Assembly: GCF_000149955.1 (NCBI RefSeq)
Contig: NC_030995.1
Coordinates: 2,493,548 to 2,557,547, forward strand
DNA: 64,000 nt
Reading direction: 5' to 3'
From: Fusarium oxysporum f. sp. lycopersici 4287
Lineage: Eukaryota; Ascomycota; Sordariomycetes; Hypocreales; Nectriaceae
In this document: positions 42,408-52,660 of the stretch, piece after piece
Numbering within the stretch: the stretch's first letter is position 1
Layout of the letters: the number at the start of each line of letters is the position of its first letter
The notes under the pieces: model-generated
What the model saw: only the letters and a program-made list of their open reading frames with translations
Database searches by the model: none
What the model was told of the DNA's origin: nothing
Translations under genes and position numbers: made by a program

Positions 42408-45030
42408 TTAGACGATTTGTAATCTGCCAAACTCCAACTCCCTCCCCAGAATCTCTTCCAAATCCGAGTCATGCAAATAAACTTCACCAGTGAGCAAATA
42501 ACTCTCCTTCCCCCCAATGTCACCCCGCAGACTTGCCGCATCCCATTTCTGCGCCTCCTTATGTCCCGGCCGTACCTTCAACGCCTCCATCGGAACCTCA
42601 CCGTTATACTTCTCTTTAAACGCAATCTTGCGCTTAATGTCCTCATCTCTTGGTGTAAAGACGTAAGGAACCTTGCCGCCTTTCACCGCCATCACAACAT
42701 CGCCCTTTTCAGCCCATGCCGGTGCAAGGATGAGTCTGCCGCTTTGGGTCTTGAACAGAGCTCGGACCGTCTGTGCTATTTGCAGGGTTCTTGCGAAGTG
42801 TGAGGCTTGGGTCTTGCGTTCTTCCGAGATGGCCTTACGGACTTCGGGTGACCACGGTTCATTGGGATATGCCGTGCGCAGTTTGGCGTAGTCGTCTTGT
42901 ATCTTGGCTATGATGGGCTCTCTCTTGATGATGAATTCTTTCAGGATCAGAGTCTCATCTGTGATTTTTGCTTTTTCTTTGTCATGTTCTTTAACGTAAT
43001 TGTTTACCCAGTCGTCAAGCCATTGACAGAACCCGACCATCTTGCTGCTGGGCGGACCTCTCCACGTTCCAGCAGTGAGAAGGTCACAGAAGACCTCAAG
43101 AGGCGACTTTTTTGCCGGTTTCGGATATGCAGTCATGCTAAGTATCACTTCTAGTAGATGAAATGGTGGAGCGTAGTTGAAAGACTCCTTCAATGCCGCA
43201 GCTTCCTGTGCTCGCTCATTTTCCTTGGAGCTCAGCGTGATCATAGAATCCATATCGTGCGCCAGATCGCCAAAGAAATTATACAAGACACAAGACTCGA
43301 TGACGTCTAATTGTACTGCTTCAAGAAACAGCGATTTGCCATCAGCCGATATGGATGGACTATTGATCATCATTGAGATGTTTTCGAGCGGTGTGCTGTT
43401 TTGCCAGATGAGAGGCTTCATCCCCCGCGAGTTCTCAAGCCATGGCGCAGCGTACCATGATGGTACATCGAGTTCAAGCTCTGACAGCTTATCATATTTC
43501 ATTGCTGAGTAGTGGATAGATGTGTCTCTCGTCATGTCGTAGAAGAATGGAGTGCGATATCGCGTTGCGAGCGAGAGGAGGTTCATCGGCTCAGGGCCTG
43601 AGAGAAGACTGAGCGCCACCTTCTCAAGAACTGCGGAGAGGTCGATGGCGTAGTCTGCTTGTAGTGATGACCAATTTTGTTTGTTCAGTGGATCTCCGGG
43701 TTGTGTAATCTGAGGATGCTTCTCAGAGCCTCGTTTCAAGCTCGGATTCATCAGCAGCGTCTCTGGTTTGATTAAAGCAAGTCCGCCATAAACCATGTCC
43801 CTCGGATCTCTTGCCTCGCGGTCCTTGACCAGCCTGAACCATTCTTGAAGTCCAACCTTGTCACCTTCAGAGATTGTCCGACGTGAATTAAGCAATGAGA
43901 CAGCTTGGTCAGGCATGTCTCCAAATGAAGTCAATATCTGCGCAAACATGTGCAGCCCGCTGGTGTTCCAAGCGCTCAGAATACTTCTCATCCAACCAAA
44001 AGCAACAGAGATATCATCCGCCTCGAACTTGTAATCTCCCAGAAGGAAGATGGCTTCTTTGGCGAGGCATAATTCTTGCAGCACCCAAAGTCTCTTGAAC
44101 CATTTACGCGTCACGATGAAAAAGACGCAAAGTACTAAATGCCAAAGCGATGTTGTTCCGACTCTGGTGTAGTAAAAGTCTTTGGACTCAGCAGCCTCGG
44201 TAATCTCGGGAAGTCCAGTCTTGGTCATTTGGATAAGGTTGGCGACACCGGGTGAGAAAACATGGGGACAAGTACCCAGCCAAATCGTGACTTGGGAGGC
44301 TGAGCTGTAGATCCGATTCATCATTTGGACTTGTTGGCCCAGCTCAGCAAGGTTAGACTGGTTGATACAAATTGCGTCAATCCAGTAGAGGCCCGGACGC
44401 GCTTTTCTCAGCTGGAGAAGAGCTTGATATAGGTTAGACTTGACGTAGACACCTTTGCCGTCGCAGAGAATCTTGTCCCGGTCGGTGGAGTTCTCAGCAG
44501 ACTTTGCATCAGGATCTGCTGGCTCAGAACGCGACCGGACCATGAGACGATTGATAGCATGATTGACCGTATCAACACCACTGGTGACGACTTTTGAGAA
44601 GTTTGGGACTTTTTGAGACAGATATCTCAGCTCGTAGGGGAAGCTTGGTGGGTCCAGCTCCCATGTGTATGAGAGCGCGTTGTATTTGGGGTTGTCCGCT
44701 AAGTCAACTGTTTGAAGAGAGCATTGCAGCATCTCGCTGGGGTTCCCAGGCTTGACTTCAAGAAGCCGTATGCTTGAAGTGGTCGACAGTGAAGCATATG
44801 GCAGTCCATCTGGGCCTGCAGCCTAGACCTTGTGAGCTCAACTTGGAGCACTGGATTCGTCAACGTACAGTGAAGAGCTCTCTCGAGTGACGAATGATGT
44901 CACCTCTATCCTGCCACGTCTTTTTCGCCGAGAAGCCAACTTGTCGGTACAACCTCGACGACCACGATGGGATGCTGTTCTCGGGTTGTCCCGATTGTTC
45001 CGTACTCTTGGCACTCATGTTTTCAGACAT
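42408..45030 (-). CDS. HET-domain (heterokaryon incompatibility type) protein
   Basis: Predicted 858 residues from exons 45030-44869 and 44822-42408 (46 bp intron GTACGT..TCTAG). The start MSENMSAKSTEQ is the only ATG in the first exon's upstream part. After the junction, LPYASLSTTSSIRLLEVKPG leads into the HET domain: YNALSYTWE (about 100), YWIDAICINQ (about 200-209), MNRIYSSASQVTIWLG and KRLWVLQEL. These are the conserved blocks of the domain found in HET-6, TOL and HET-E, which drives cell death on fusion of unlike strains. The C-terminal 500 residues have no recognised domain. It is cytosolic by prediction. Whether it acts in incompatibility here cannot be told. Confidence 0.92.
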
Positions 45031-45790
45031 TGTTTCAACGAAAAGTCTTGGATTGAAACGAAACAATGCCAAGGATGTTTCTCTCAGTGATGCCAGCGAC
45101 TACCCTGTATTTAATCGGAATAAGCAATCTTTCAGGCGGGGGGCAGTGCTTGGCAGATCACCAATTATTAGCGGACACGCTTCTGGCGCGTCCAATCATG
45201 TTAGTGATCGATAGGCTGTGTGGTGAAAATGCGACGCTGGCTGGCTGAAAGTCGCGACAATGGACAAATGAAGAGCGATAAGATAAAGATAAGATAAGGA
45301 TCAGCGACAAAATGACCTGAAGCTCTCGTTTCGGCTCACAACAGCCTGCACTGGGGGATACAAGAGCTTAGTCATTTAGAGCTGGAAATATTCCATTCTG
45401 TCAAAAGTTTTCCGAGTCGACTCTCGCAGGGCTACTTGTAGTGTTCGCCGTTGTATTGGTTGAACTATGCGATGTTGACTGTTGGCTGTTGGTTGCACGC
45501 AGGACTTCTTGAGTCAAGTCGCCTTTACATTGGATAGCACGAAGGGCATTTGAATGAGCAGGGAATGATGGATGCGTTTGAGGGGTAGTGGAACTTTTGA
45601 TCAGACGGAACAACAGCCAACAAAGGGTATCAATAGCGAGATAAGGCAAAAGATTAGGATAATAATCGCTTTCGTGCAACGGTGTATAAATACGGGCCAA
45701 TTATCCCAGTCATCCCTTTTCAGAATTTAAACCTAAACATTTTCTGCCAAAAGAACCGCATCAATTATCCCATTTTAGAAATCACGAATC
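45031..45790. other. Divergent intergenic region
   Basis: No gene. It separates the HET gene from a small plus-strand gene. Confidence 0.4.
45685..45692 (+). promoter_or_regulatory. TATA box
   Basis: TATAAATA about 99 bp before the ATG at 45791. Confidence 0.5.
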
Positions 45791-46153
45791 ATGGAGCATC
45801 AACCCGCAGTTCATTATACAGTTGACCCTTCCACCAACCCAAGTTCATGGCCACCGCCAGCTCCAGGATTTGGTACCGTTATCAACAGAGTCGAAGTTAT
45901 CTTTATCAACATCAACGGAGACTCCAACTTCTGCATCCTTCGAACAGGCACCAACGAACATGTTCATCATGCGGTAACCCAGGTGACGAAGCACATAGCG
46001 CGGGGCCTCTACCGAATAATCAGCATGAATGTCAGCGAATATTCATGCGTGGTGGTCATGTCTACTGAGAAGTCGAAAGAGGAGCTTCTGTTTAGGAATG
46101 GCTTCCCGTGGGACAGGCCAAATGATCATCAGCCAGATGTTATCTTGACGTAG
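45791..46153 (+). CDS. Small hypothetical protein, 120 residues
   Basis: Single exon starting MEHQPAVHYTVDPSTNPSSW. A Pro-rich N-terminus is followed by alternating hydrophobic strands (RVEVIFININGD, YRIISMNVSEYSCVVVMS) that suggest a small alpha/beta fold. A good TATA box and an A-rich leader precede the ATG, which supports expression. The family is not recognised; there is no signal peptide. Confidence 0.5.
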   Translation: MEHQPAVHYTVDPSTNPSSWPPPAPGFGTVINRVEVIFININGDSNFCILRTGTNEHVHHAVTQVTKHIARGLYRIISMNVSEYSCVVVMSTEKSKEELLFRNGFPWDRPNDHQPDVILT

Positions 46154-46415
46154 GTGGAAGAATAGGCGAAAGGTCCAGAGAGGATGGAATATACAGCGAG
46201 TTATCAAATAGAATGTCATTCATTCATGTGTATGCTAGTCATTTTCAAGTTCCTTTCCGACAAACCAAGTCCCAACAGGTAAAACATTCCTCTCGGCTTT
46301 CTCGTACCAATTCTCATTCACCCAGTATCACACGATTGATGCTACAACCGATTAGTGCCTTCTCGCGACAAAAGCTTGCCTCAAAACTTACATCCATGAC
46401 CAAAAGACTTGCCAT

Positions 46416-46697
46416 CTATTTATAGCAACGGCCGTTGCTGCAATATCTCGCAGAGTTCTGGCAGCACTCCTTCTTACAGCACTTAAGAGTTCGGCAGCAG
46501 AAGTTTCCGAGGGAACACTTTCTGGGGAACTTGGCTGGGCAGACCTTGGCAGCAAGCTGGAGTCCCTCGCCGTGCGATGAGAGATCGTGACCCTTCTCAC
46601 CGGCCGAGGCAAGGTCGGGAAGTCCAGCAGCAGCCTCTTTCGAAGCAGCTGCAGAGACGAGAGGGGCGAGAACGAGGAGGATGGCGCTGAACTTCAT
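46416..46697 (-). CDS. Small secreted cysteine-rich protein (effector-like)
   Basis: Predicted 93 residues. Signal peptide MKFSAILLVLAPLVSAAA, then a 35-residue acidic/neutral spacer, then a basic core with ten cysteines in about 42 residues arranged C, C, CC, CC, CC, C, C (from VCPAKFPRKC to NGRCYK). Ten cysteines in so short a core suggest five disulphides, a knotted, protease-stable fold as in small antimicrobial or effector proteins. A TATA box lies 74 bp upstream. Size, export signal and cysteine content fit candidates for host interaction or microbial competition, but no activity can be assigned. Confidence 0.75.
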   Translation of the reverse strand: MKFSAILLVLAPLVSAAASKEAAAGLPDLASAGEKGHDLSSHGEGLQLAAKVCPAKFPRKCSLGNFCCRTLKCCKKECCQNSARYCSNGRCYK

Positions 46698-47819
46698 AAT
46701 GAATAGCGATTTAAGCTTATCTAGCTGTGCGGGATGATGAGTAGTATCCTCTTAGCTGGGGAATTATCTGCCTCTTATAACCCAACTCACCGCCATCCAT
46801 CAACGGTCCAAAATTTCACCGTCTTAGTCTCTAATGCCTAGCTGCAAGCCACTTACAGCCTTATCTAACTCACAAAGGCAGTTAACCGATGATTCACTGT
46901 CTCACCATTCTCACTTTAATCCCGATAGAGTCAAGCCAGGTTCCATCGGACGGCATAAGGCTGATTGAGAGCGGCGATCATCCCCGCAATTTTGGCAGAG
47001 CTGAAAACTTAGCATATAATGTGCCAGGAAGTCGATCACGGATTGTCGGTGATGCATGCCTTGTCGGGACTCGCGCTGGATGATCGGGCGTTCTGGGATT
47101 TGTTAGGCTTGTTGTGAGTTATTTATGCGCTGGCTGGTATGAGTATAAAGTTGTCGTGGTTAGAATTCGTGCCTTGATTGGCTAGCATTAAGTTGCATAA
47201 CCTTGCACCAGTTATTTTTAGAGCTCTCCCCGCAATGCATGCCAAATCGGTACAAGCTTATCGGCAGTCAACTCTCTTAACCTACAGGCAAAGAGCTGCT
47301 TGCAATATTGAGGAGTGTTGCTATTGAGGCCCGAGATGATACTTGTTAACTGACACTTGTCTATAGGCACGCGCAGAATTTGAGTCTGATCCCTTTGAGA
47401 CATGATGTGGCTGAACATGTCATTAATGAGGAGCCTCAAGACTCGCAGAAATGCATGCAAACATACAAATAAATTGACAATATGGGAAGTCGAAGGCCAT
47501 GAACAGTAAACCCAGAGACTAACCGAAACAGACAAAGAGTCTTAGAGTAGAACAAATATTGAAATGCGCTTACTCAAGTAGTGTCAAGTAGTGCAGAAAC
47601 AAGCATGTGAACAAACGACACAGAAAGAGTACCAGAGCAAGGCGCCAAGAACAACAGTCAACGGACTGGCAGGCTACAAAGATGTATCTCTAACATATAT
47701 TGGTCCCCGATGAACGACTTCTCGTTCACATAAAAAAGAAAACACGTAAGGTTAATATTTAGTTGATCAGATAAACCTCAACTGACCTGACCAATCTCAC
47801 CAACAAATACCACCAAGAG
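46698..47819. other. Intergenic, 1.1 kb
   Basis: Promoter of the cysteine-rich gene, then sequence in which no gene is supported. Confidence 0.4.
46771..46780 (-). promoter_or_regulatory. TATA-like element of the cysteine-rich protein gene
   Basis: TTATAAGAGG on the minus strand, about 75 bp before the ATG at 46697. Confidence 0.4.
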
Positions 47820-48194
47820 ATGCCATCAAACACATCAGCACAGGCTACAACTATAGCCAAAGGCAAGCCAAAAAGCGCGGCCTTCAGACACCGGAACACA
47901 AGATTCCCGGTCAGAGTTGATCCTGCAAAACTTCTCGAACGGCAGATCATATGGTTTGCCAACGGCTTCCCGGGCAATCAACTCCCCGGACGACTCGAGG
48001 CTGCAGTCGAGAAGGCAAAGCTTCAGCAGCCGAACTGCGAAAGATATGCAGATAAAGGGGAGGAATGGCCATCAGAATGGGATATGAATGAGGGTGATGC
48101 ACTCAGTGATGTTATCACGCAGGTTCTGAATGCGCCATTTTGTGACGGAGTTACTGTTGAATGGTTGGGTCAAATGAAAGGCATTGATTGTTAA
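47820..48194 (+). CDS. Small hypothetical protein, 124 residues
   Basis: Single exon starting MPSNTSAQATTIAKGKPKSA. A basic N-terminus is followed by a helix-rich part (DPAKLLERQIIWFANGFPG, RLEAAVEKAKLQQP) and an acidic end (EWDMNEGDALSDVITQVL). There is no signal peptide or known motif. The even amino-acid mix suggests a real gene; the family is not recognised. Confidence 0.5.
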   Translation: MPSNTSAQATTIAKGKPKSAAFRHRNTRFPVRVDPAKLLERQIIWFANGFPGNQLPGRLEAAVEKAKLQQPNCERYADKGEEWPSEWDMNEGDALSDVITQVLNAPFCDGVTVEWLGQMKGIDC

Positions 48195-48290
48195 GGGCCC
48201 TGAAAGAGGCACCGAAGAGAGAGTCCGCTGAATATTGACAGACCGTTTCCGGACGGTTTACCAAGAAATAGTACCATTACTGAGGATTTA

Positions 48291-48836
48291 TCAAGAATCT
48301 TTCCAATCCTTCTGCTTCTTCAAAAACTCCTCCTTGAGGTTCTGATACTCCTCATCCTCCTTACACTTCTCCCAATACCCCCTAAAGATCAAACTCGCCC
48401 TCTCCTTCTCATCCTTATCCGGATGCTCATCACTCTTTGGTAATTCCTCCCTCGTGCCCTTCTTATACTTCCGCCCACCAGCATGATTCGCATATCGTTT
48501 TGCACGCGTCATACCCATCTGGATGAATTTACGCGTCATGTCCATCCCCACAAAATCGCGCTGGTCTTTGAACTCGTTGAACTTGGCCCATAGGTCTTCA
48601 GCGCTTTGTCGCGCGATAGGGACTGTGCGGAAGCGCCAGAGGGGGAGAATGGCGGACTTGTAAGGTTCGAATGTGAGGACACCTTGTTCGCCGCGGCCGA
48701 TGCGGTAGGACATCCGGTGGGCTTCGGATATTGTCTCCATCAAGGGCTTGACTTTCGATCGTGATGCAGCCATTTCTGGTCTGGGAAGCATGGATATTAG
48801 TGACGGAGAGTATTGATTGTGATATACTGACGCCAT
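48291..48836 (-). CDS. DUF4385-like protein
   Basis: Predicted 181 residues, single exon. The block YRIGRGEQGVLTFEPYKSAILPLWRFRTVP, split over about residues 44-74, and DFVGMDMTRKFIQMGMTRAKRYANHAGG (about 95-123) match my memory of the DUF4385 family, small soluble proteins of unknown function found in bacteria and fungi. The C-terminus is highly charged and probably helical. The N-terminal 22 residues before MAASRSKVKPLME are variable, so that downstream ATG is an alternative start. Convergent with the small gene at 47820. Confidence 0.7.
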   Translation of the reverse strand: MASVYHNQYSPSLISMLPRPEMAASRSKVKPLMETISEAHRMSYRIGRGEQGVLTFEPYKSAILPLWRFRTVPIARQSAEDLWAKFNEFKDQRDFVGMDMTRKFIQMGMTRAKRYANHAGGRKYKKGTREELPKSDEHPDKDEKERASLIFRGYWEKCKEDEEYQNLKEEFLKKQKDWKDS

Positions 48837-49303
48837 TTAATGAAGCTCTGGGCTAATGTTGATATGGAGCATGAAATGTGATGGATTGGTCGCCAGTGAA
48901 TGGGGCTGGAGCTGGAATGACAAGATCTATGACGTCGGTTAGCATTGAGCCACTAGTCAGACACACAATAGCGGCCATTTATTAAATAGGTAATTATTAC
49001 ATCAAGTATACAGGATTACAAATAGAACTAACCTAACTATGAATAATTACTTGAGAGTAGAAACGGTGAAGACTTTAAGCATCCTGTGTGTATTTTATGC
49101 CATGAGGCATATTCACACTGAATAAAGACAATTATAAGAAGGGAGCACTTGGCCGCCTAAGGATCTATTTATGACTCTATTAGTCGACGACCATACGGAG
49201 AAACTTTCCCACTTTGTCGGCATGTTGTCCAGTAAACTAGGTGCCAAGTCCTAAGGCCTGGCTACCCAGCACTACGCTAAAGCTTATCGTAATTATAGAC
49301 AGT
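48837..49303. other. Intergenic with a dispersed repeat copy
   Basis: No gene. Contains one copy (48983-49038) of a 56 bp repeat whose other copy is at 50328-50383. Confidence 0.45.
48983..49038. repeat. Dispersed 56 bp repeat, copy 1
   Basis: Aligned without gaps to 50328-50383 in the same orientation; 43 of 56 bases agree by hand count. Confidence 0.6.
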
Positions 49304-49969
49304 CTATGAGATAGTGTAGATCATAATCAGGCCTGACCGAGTAGAGTACTTGGTGTCTGTGGTATCTTCGGGAAGCAGATGGCCATCTCCGTTCGCTACA
49401 AGAGCCTCAGCCAATGTGCATTTTCCGACGGTTTCAAAACCAAGCCTTTCATATAAGTGAACAGTAGCGGTGTTTTGGGGCTTGACCATCAACCTCACGA
49501 CGGTTCTAGTCTTTTGTCGAGTTTCTTGCAGATGTTTAATAACCTCCCGACATAGACCTTGCCCCAATTTTCGTCCTTGGTGTTCTGGCAGAATGAACAG
49601 GCTGAGCATCTGCCAACGATCTTCTTCGTCGTCCCCGCCGGGCATGGGTTGACCAGAAACCTCGGGGAGCGTGAAGTCTTTTCTGCTGACTGGACCTCTC
49701 AAAGTCACTTGTCCTACCCATTGTGCCATTGAAGAAGCGCCAGGGCTGACAGGGGTTGCAACGCAGACAAAGTTCTCTCTATCGTCCTGGAGTAGGCGAT
49801 CCCTCCATGCTGCATCTGTGAATTGAGATTCGATTTCGTATGTGGAAGAAAAGGACTCAGGAGAAGCCTTTAGCGCTTTGAGACGCAGGTCGCGGTATTT
49901 AATTGCGGATTGATCGACTGAATCTCTCTTGGAGACGTGGGAGAAAGAGTATTGATACAGGGAGGACAT
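49304..49969 (-). CDS. GNAT-family N-acetyltransferase
   Basis: Predicted 221 residues, single exon. The acetyl-CoA binding motif A is LSLFILPEHQGRKLGQGLCR (about 127-146) with the Q-G-R-K-L-G-Q-G loop, followed by the motif B region RLMVKPQNTATVHLYERLGFETVG, which ends GNAT domains. The N-terminal half (YRDLRLKALKASPESFSSTYE) is the usual acceptor-binding part of this fungal group. The substrate could be a small amine or a protein N-terminus. It is flanked by two copies of a 56 bp repeat, but no transposase is present. Confidence 0.88.
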   Translation of the reverse strand: MSSLYQYSFSHVSKRDSVDQSAIKYRDLRLKALKASPESFSSTYEIESQFTDAAWRDRLLQDDRENFVCVATPVSPGASSMAQWVGQVTLRGPVSRKDFTLPEVSGQPMPGGDDEEDRWQMLSLFILPEHQGRKLGQGLCREVIKHLQETRQKTRTVVRLMVKPQNTATVHLYERLGFETVGKCTLAEALVANGDGHLLPEDTTDTKYSTRSGLIMIYTIS

Positions 49970-50182
49970 AGTGACTGCTTTTTGACCGATCTAGCGTATT
50001 GTTGGATGTAATAAGCTAGGCAAGTGATGAAGACTGAAAAGCCACAGGAAAGAAAGACAGATAAATATATGGCTAGTTTATATCTATCCAAATAATCCAG
50101 ATGCGGCGAAATTATGTCAAGTTGTGCTGATTAATAATCTGACCGATGGTAACACTGCACTAGCTTAACCTGACGCAGTTAG

Positions 50183-50247
50183 AATACAAGATAGGGTGCA
50201 CTGTAGTGGAGCTCCCTTGCTAAAAGAAATACAAGATAGGGTGCACT
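50183..50247. repeat. 20 bp direct repeat, 45 bp period
   Basis: AATACAAGATAGGGTGCACT occurs exactly at 50183-50202 and 50228-50247. Confidence 0.8.
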
Positions 50248-50327
50248 CCTTAACTTTTGTAATAAGGGTTTACGATAAGCACTGGTATTACTTTAAGCTT
50301 GAGCCGCTATTCAAAGCAGCTAGTTAT

Positions 50328-50383
50328 TTAATTGGTAATTGTTATATCAAGTATATAGGCTCATAAATAACACTGAGCTCACT
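50328..50383. repeat. Dispersed 56 bp repeat, copy 2
   Basis: Partner of 48983-49038; same length and orientation, 43 of 56 bases agree. Confidence 0.6.
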
Positions 50384-50737
50384 AAAAGGAAAAGTTTATT
50401 AACTTAGTAGTGTTAATTTATTATATCTTAAACGGCTGCTCAATGCGCAGCTGTTTCATACGTTTAGTAACTTATGGTGCTTACAGATAAATATTGCGCC
50501 GTGACAGTTTCTCGACGGATGTACTTGGGGTTTGCAATAGATTCATATTAGTTACACCTTCTCACTAGCTACTTAATCGTATCCAGCTCAGTCATTTCCT
50601 CCGCGACCGTCAGTCCACCCGCCAGCACCCTTGACAACCTTGTTATTCTTGAAACACCTAGACCTTACAAAAACAGGCGTATTGAGCGTAAGCTTCCACT
50701 CATACCCCTCAGTCGGTTCATCGTAGTACTCAAAGTT

Positions 50738-52660
50738 TCAAGCCGTCGTGCCAAGTCCATAGCATCCATTCATACTCGGCCTCATCGTCTTCTGACCAAA
50801 GTCCCACGTTGAAAACCCGCCGCCCTTTATCGTATATGAACTATGAGAAAAGTGGTACCATCCTTTGAAGGTTCCCTGGGCATACTCTGGTGGTGGCCAG
50901 GGTCTGTTGTAGCGCGTTGGGCTGACTTCGTAAGTGTAGGCTCCGTCGTCGCGGATGTATTTGCCTCCGGTCTTCCAATTCAGCCGGCGGTTGGTGTCGC
51001 AGTTGTGAATCAGCTTCTTGGAGGAATCGATGCACTGATTCACGTCATAGTCCGCTACGTCGTCGCTAAGTGAGATCCTGAACTCATGCTCATCAGGAGT
51101 GTCCTCCTTGTAGTAGTCCCATCCCTTCTCATGATCGGGCTGCTCGATATTCTTGCAGAAATCTTCATAGTGCTCATCAAGACGATCAGCGCTGGAGAAG
51201 ATCTTCCAGTTGTCATCCGACCAGCACTTAAACTCGTTTTTAACTTCGCATGACGGGGCATCTATGCCTAGCACCAACGAACGAAGGTCCATCGCCTCCG
51301 CCATTGCAAAACTGGCCATAGTAACATGTCCATGCTCGTCCGGATGAAAATTCTCTGCAATCTTGTCCGGAAGACCGATACCCATAGTCCAATCTCTCTT
51401 TTTGTCTGAGGGACAACCTGGAGGTTTGGGATCGTGACGCCCTAGCGCCCTTCGTACAAGCTCAGATGGGTTGGGGCTGTTGAAGAACTTGAACTCCATA
51501 TGCTCTCACGAGCTCGCTTCTTCTTGAGTTCACCCCTTGAGTAGTCATAGTAATCTGATTGGTCAAGTCCACGCTTCTTCAGTTCATCACGTTCTCCAGG
51601 TGTAGGATTGGTGGGGGGCTTGATGAAATGCATCTCAGGCTGACCTTTACTAGGGTAATCTCCATTGGCAAACGGAGAATACATCTGTCCATCAAAGCTC
51701 GCGTCAGTAACCCAAGGATTCCAGTCTGAAAAGCCGATAATATACTTGACCTCGTCATCCTTGGAGATCTCATTGACTGCATCGGCAGTTGCTCTGTTGA
51801 TTTTCTTGACGAGTGCGTTGAATCTGTGTCGGTGAGCAATCGTCGTTTTCTGAGGCCATTTTATGGGCTCTGTAAACTCTGTTATGTCCCATGCTTCATC
51901 CTCACAGTCGCTGTTCTCGGTGCTAAAGAACTCGGCATACCCTAGGACAACAACGATACCGTCCTCTTTCACCTTTTTGTTTAAGGCGTAGAGAATCTCT
52001 TTCATGTTGCTCTTGATGATTGTCTCAACGTTCTCCTCGGCGACTTTGAGGACAGCTTCACAGGCTTCATCATTGCCAGCAGAGAGGAGGATGCAATCTG
52101 AAATGATACCGGACTGAAAGATCATGGTTAGTTGTTTGTTTCTAGAATCTGGAAGTTGAGTATCTTACCAAGCAGAGATCATTTCCACCAGCTGTCAATA
52201 TGACCATGTCGAGATCACCTTCGATCTGCTCTGCTTGCTGATAGATCTGACCAGCACGATCCCCACTGCAAGCAGCATACTGGAAACTCTCGACTTGCGA
52301 GCCAAGGAGCCTGTCGATGATCATGGGATATGACATGTCATATCTAGAACAATACCAGTTCCCATGAATACTGAACTCGAGGTTGGGTAGTGTAATGTTA
52401 AGGGTCTTTATTTTGACATCAACCTCTTCTCCATCAAGGATGCTTCCTAAGGGACGTCCAGAGCCGATTCCAGCGGTGTAGCTATCGCCTATGGCGGCCT
52501 ATCTCTTAACCCAGGAAAAGTCTGATGGGTCATCATCCGCCCTCTTTGTGGCTTTTGAGGGACGCGAACTGGAGTGAAGACGAGAGTGCCTTAGATGGGG
52601 GTTATGGCTTTGAATGACTGAAGACAAACTCAAAATGAAGAGAAAGATTGATAAATCCAT
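50738..52660 (-). pseudogene. Secreted SGNH/GDSL hydrolase, two lesions
   Basis: Exon 1 (52660-52169) encodes a signal peptide (MDLSIFLFILSLSSVIQS), a pro-region ending in KR, then the serine block GDSYTAGIGSG. Intron 52168-52114 follows; exon 2 continues. Catalytic features persist: GDS (Ser60), TAGGNDLC and FHPDEHGH (Asp/His). Two breaks are seen. Codon 54 is TAG (52501-52499) where relatives have Trp (KRWAAIGDS). Near 51501-51510 the frame shifts by a two-base duplication in GAGAG, so that SELKKKRARE-like sequence and FNSPNPSELVRRALG are in different frames. Upstream and downstream parts otherwise look well conserved, so loss is recent, or one or both breaks are assembly errors. Intact relatives are secreted esterases. 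Confidence 0.8.

Larger units (their letters stand above)
49970..50737. other. Intergenic with short repeats
   Basis: No gene. Contains a 20 bp direct repeat (AATACAAGATAGGGTGCACT at 50183-50202 and 50228-50247) and the second 56 bp repeat copy. Confidence 0.5.

Noticed and set aside
47218..47535. 105-codon minus frame with a hydrophobic start
   Set aside because: Irregular composition and no homologous-looking blocks; not enough support for a gene.
49304..49969. Composite transposon carrying the GNAT gene
   Set aside because: Only short diverged repeats flank it; no transposase, terminal inverted repeats or target duplication were seen.
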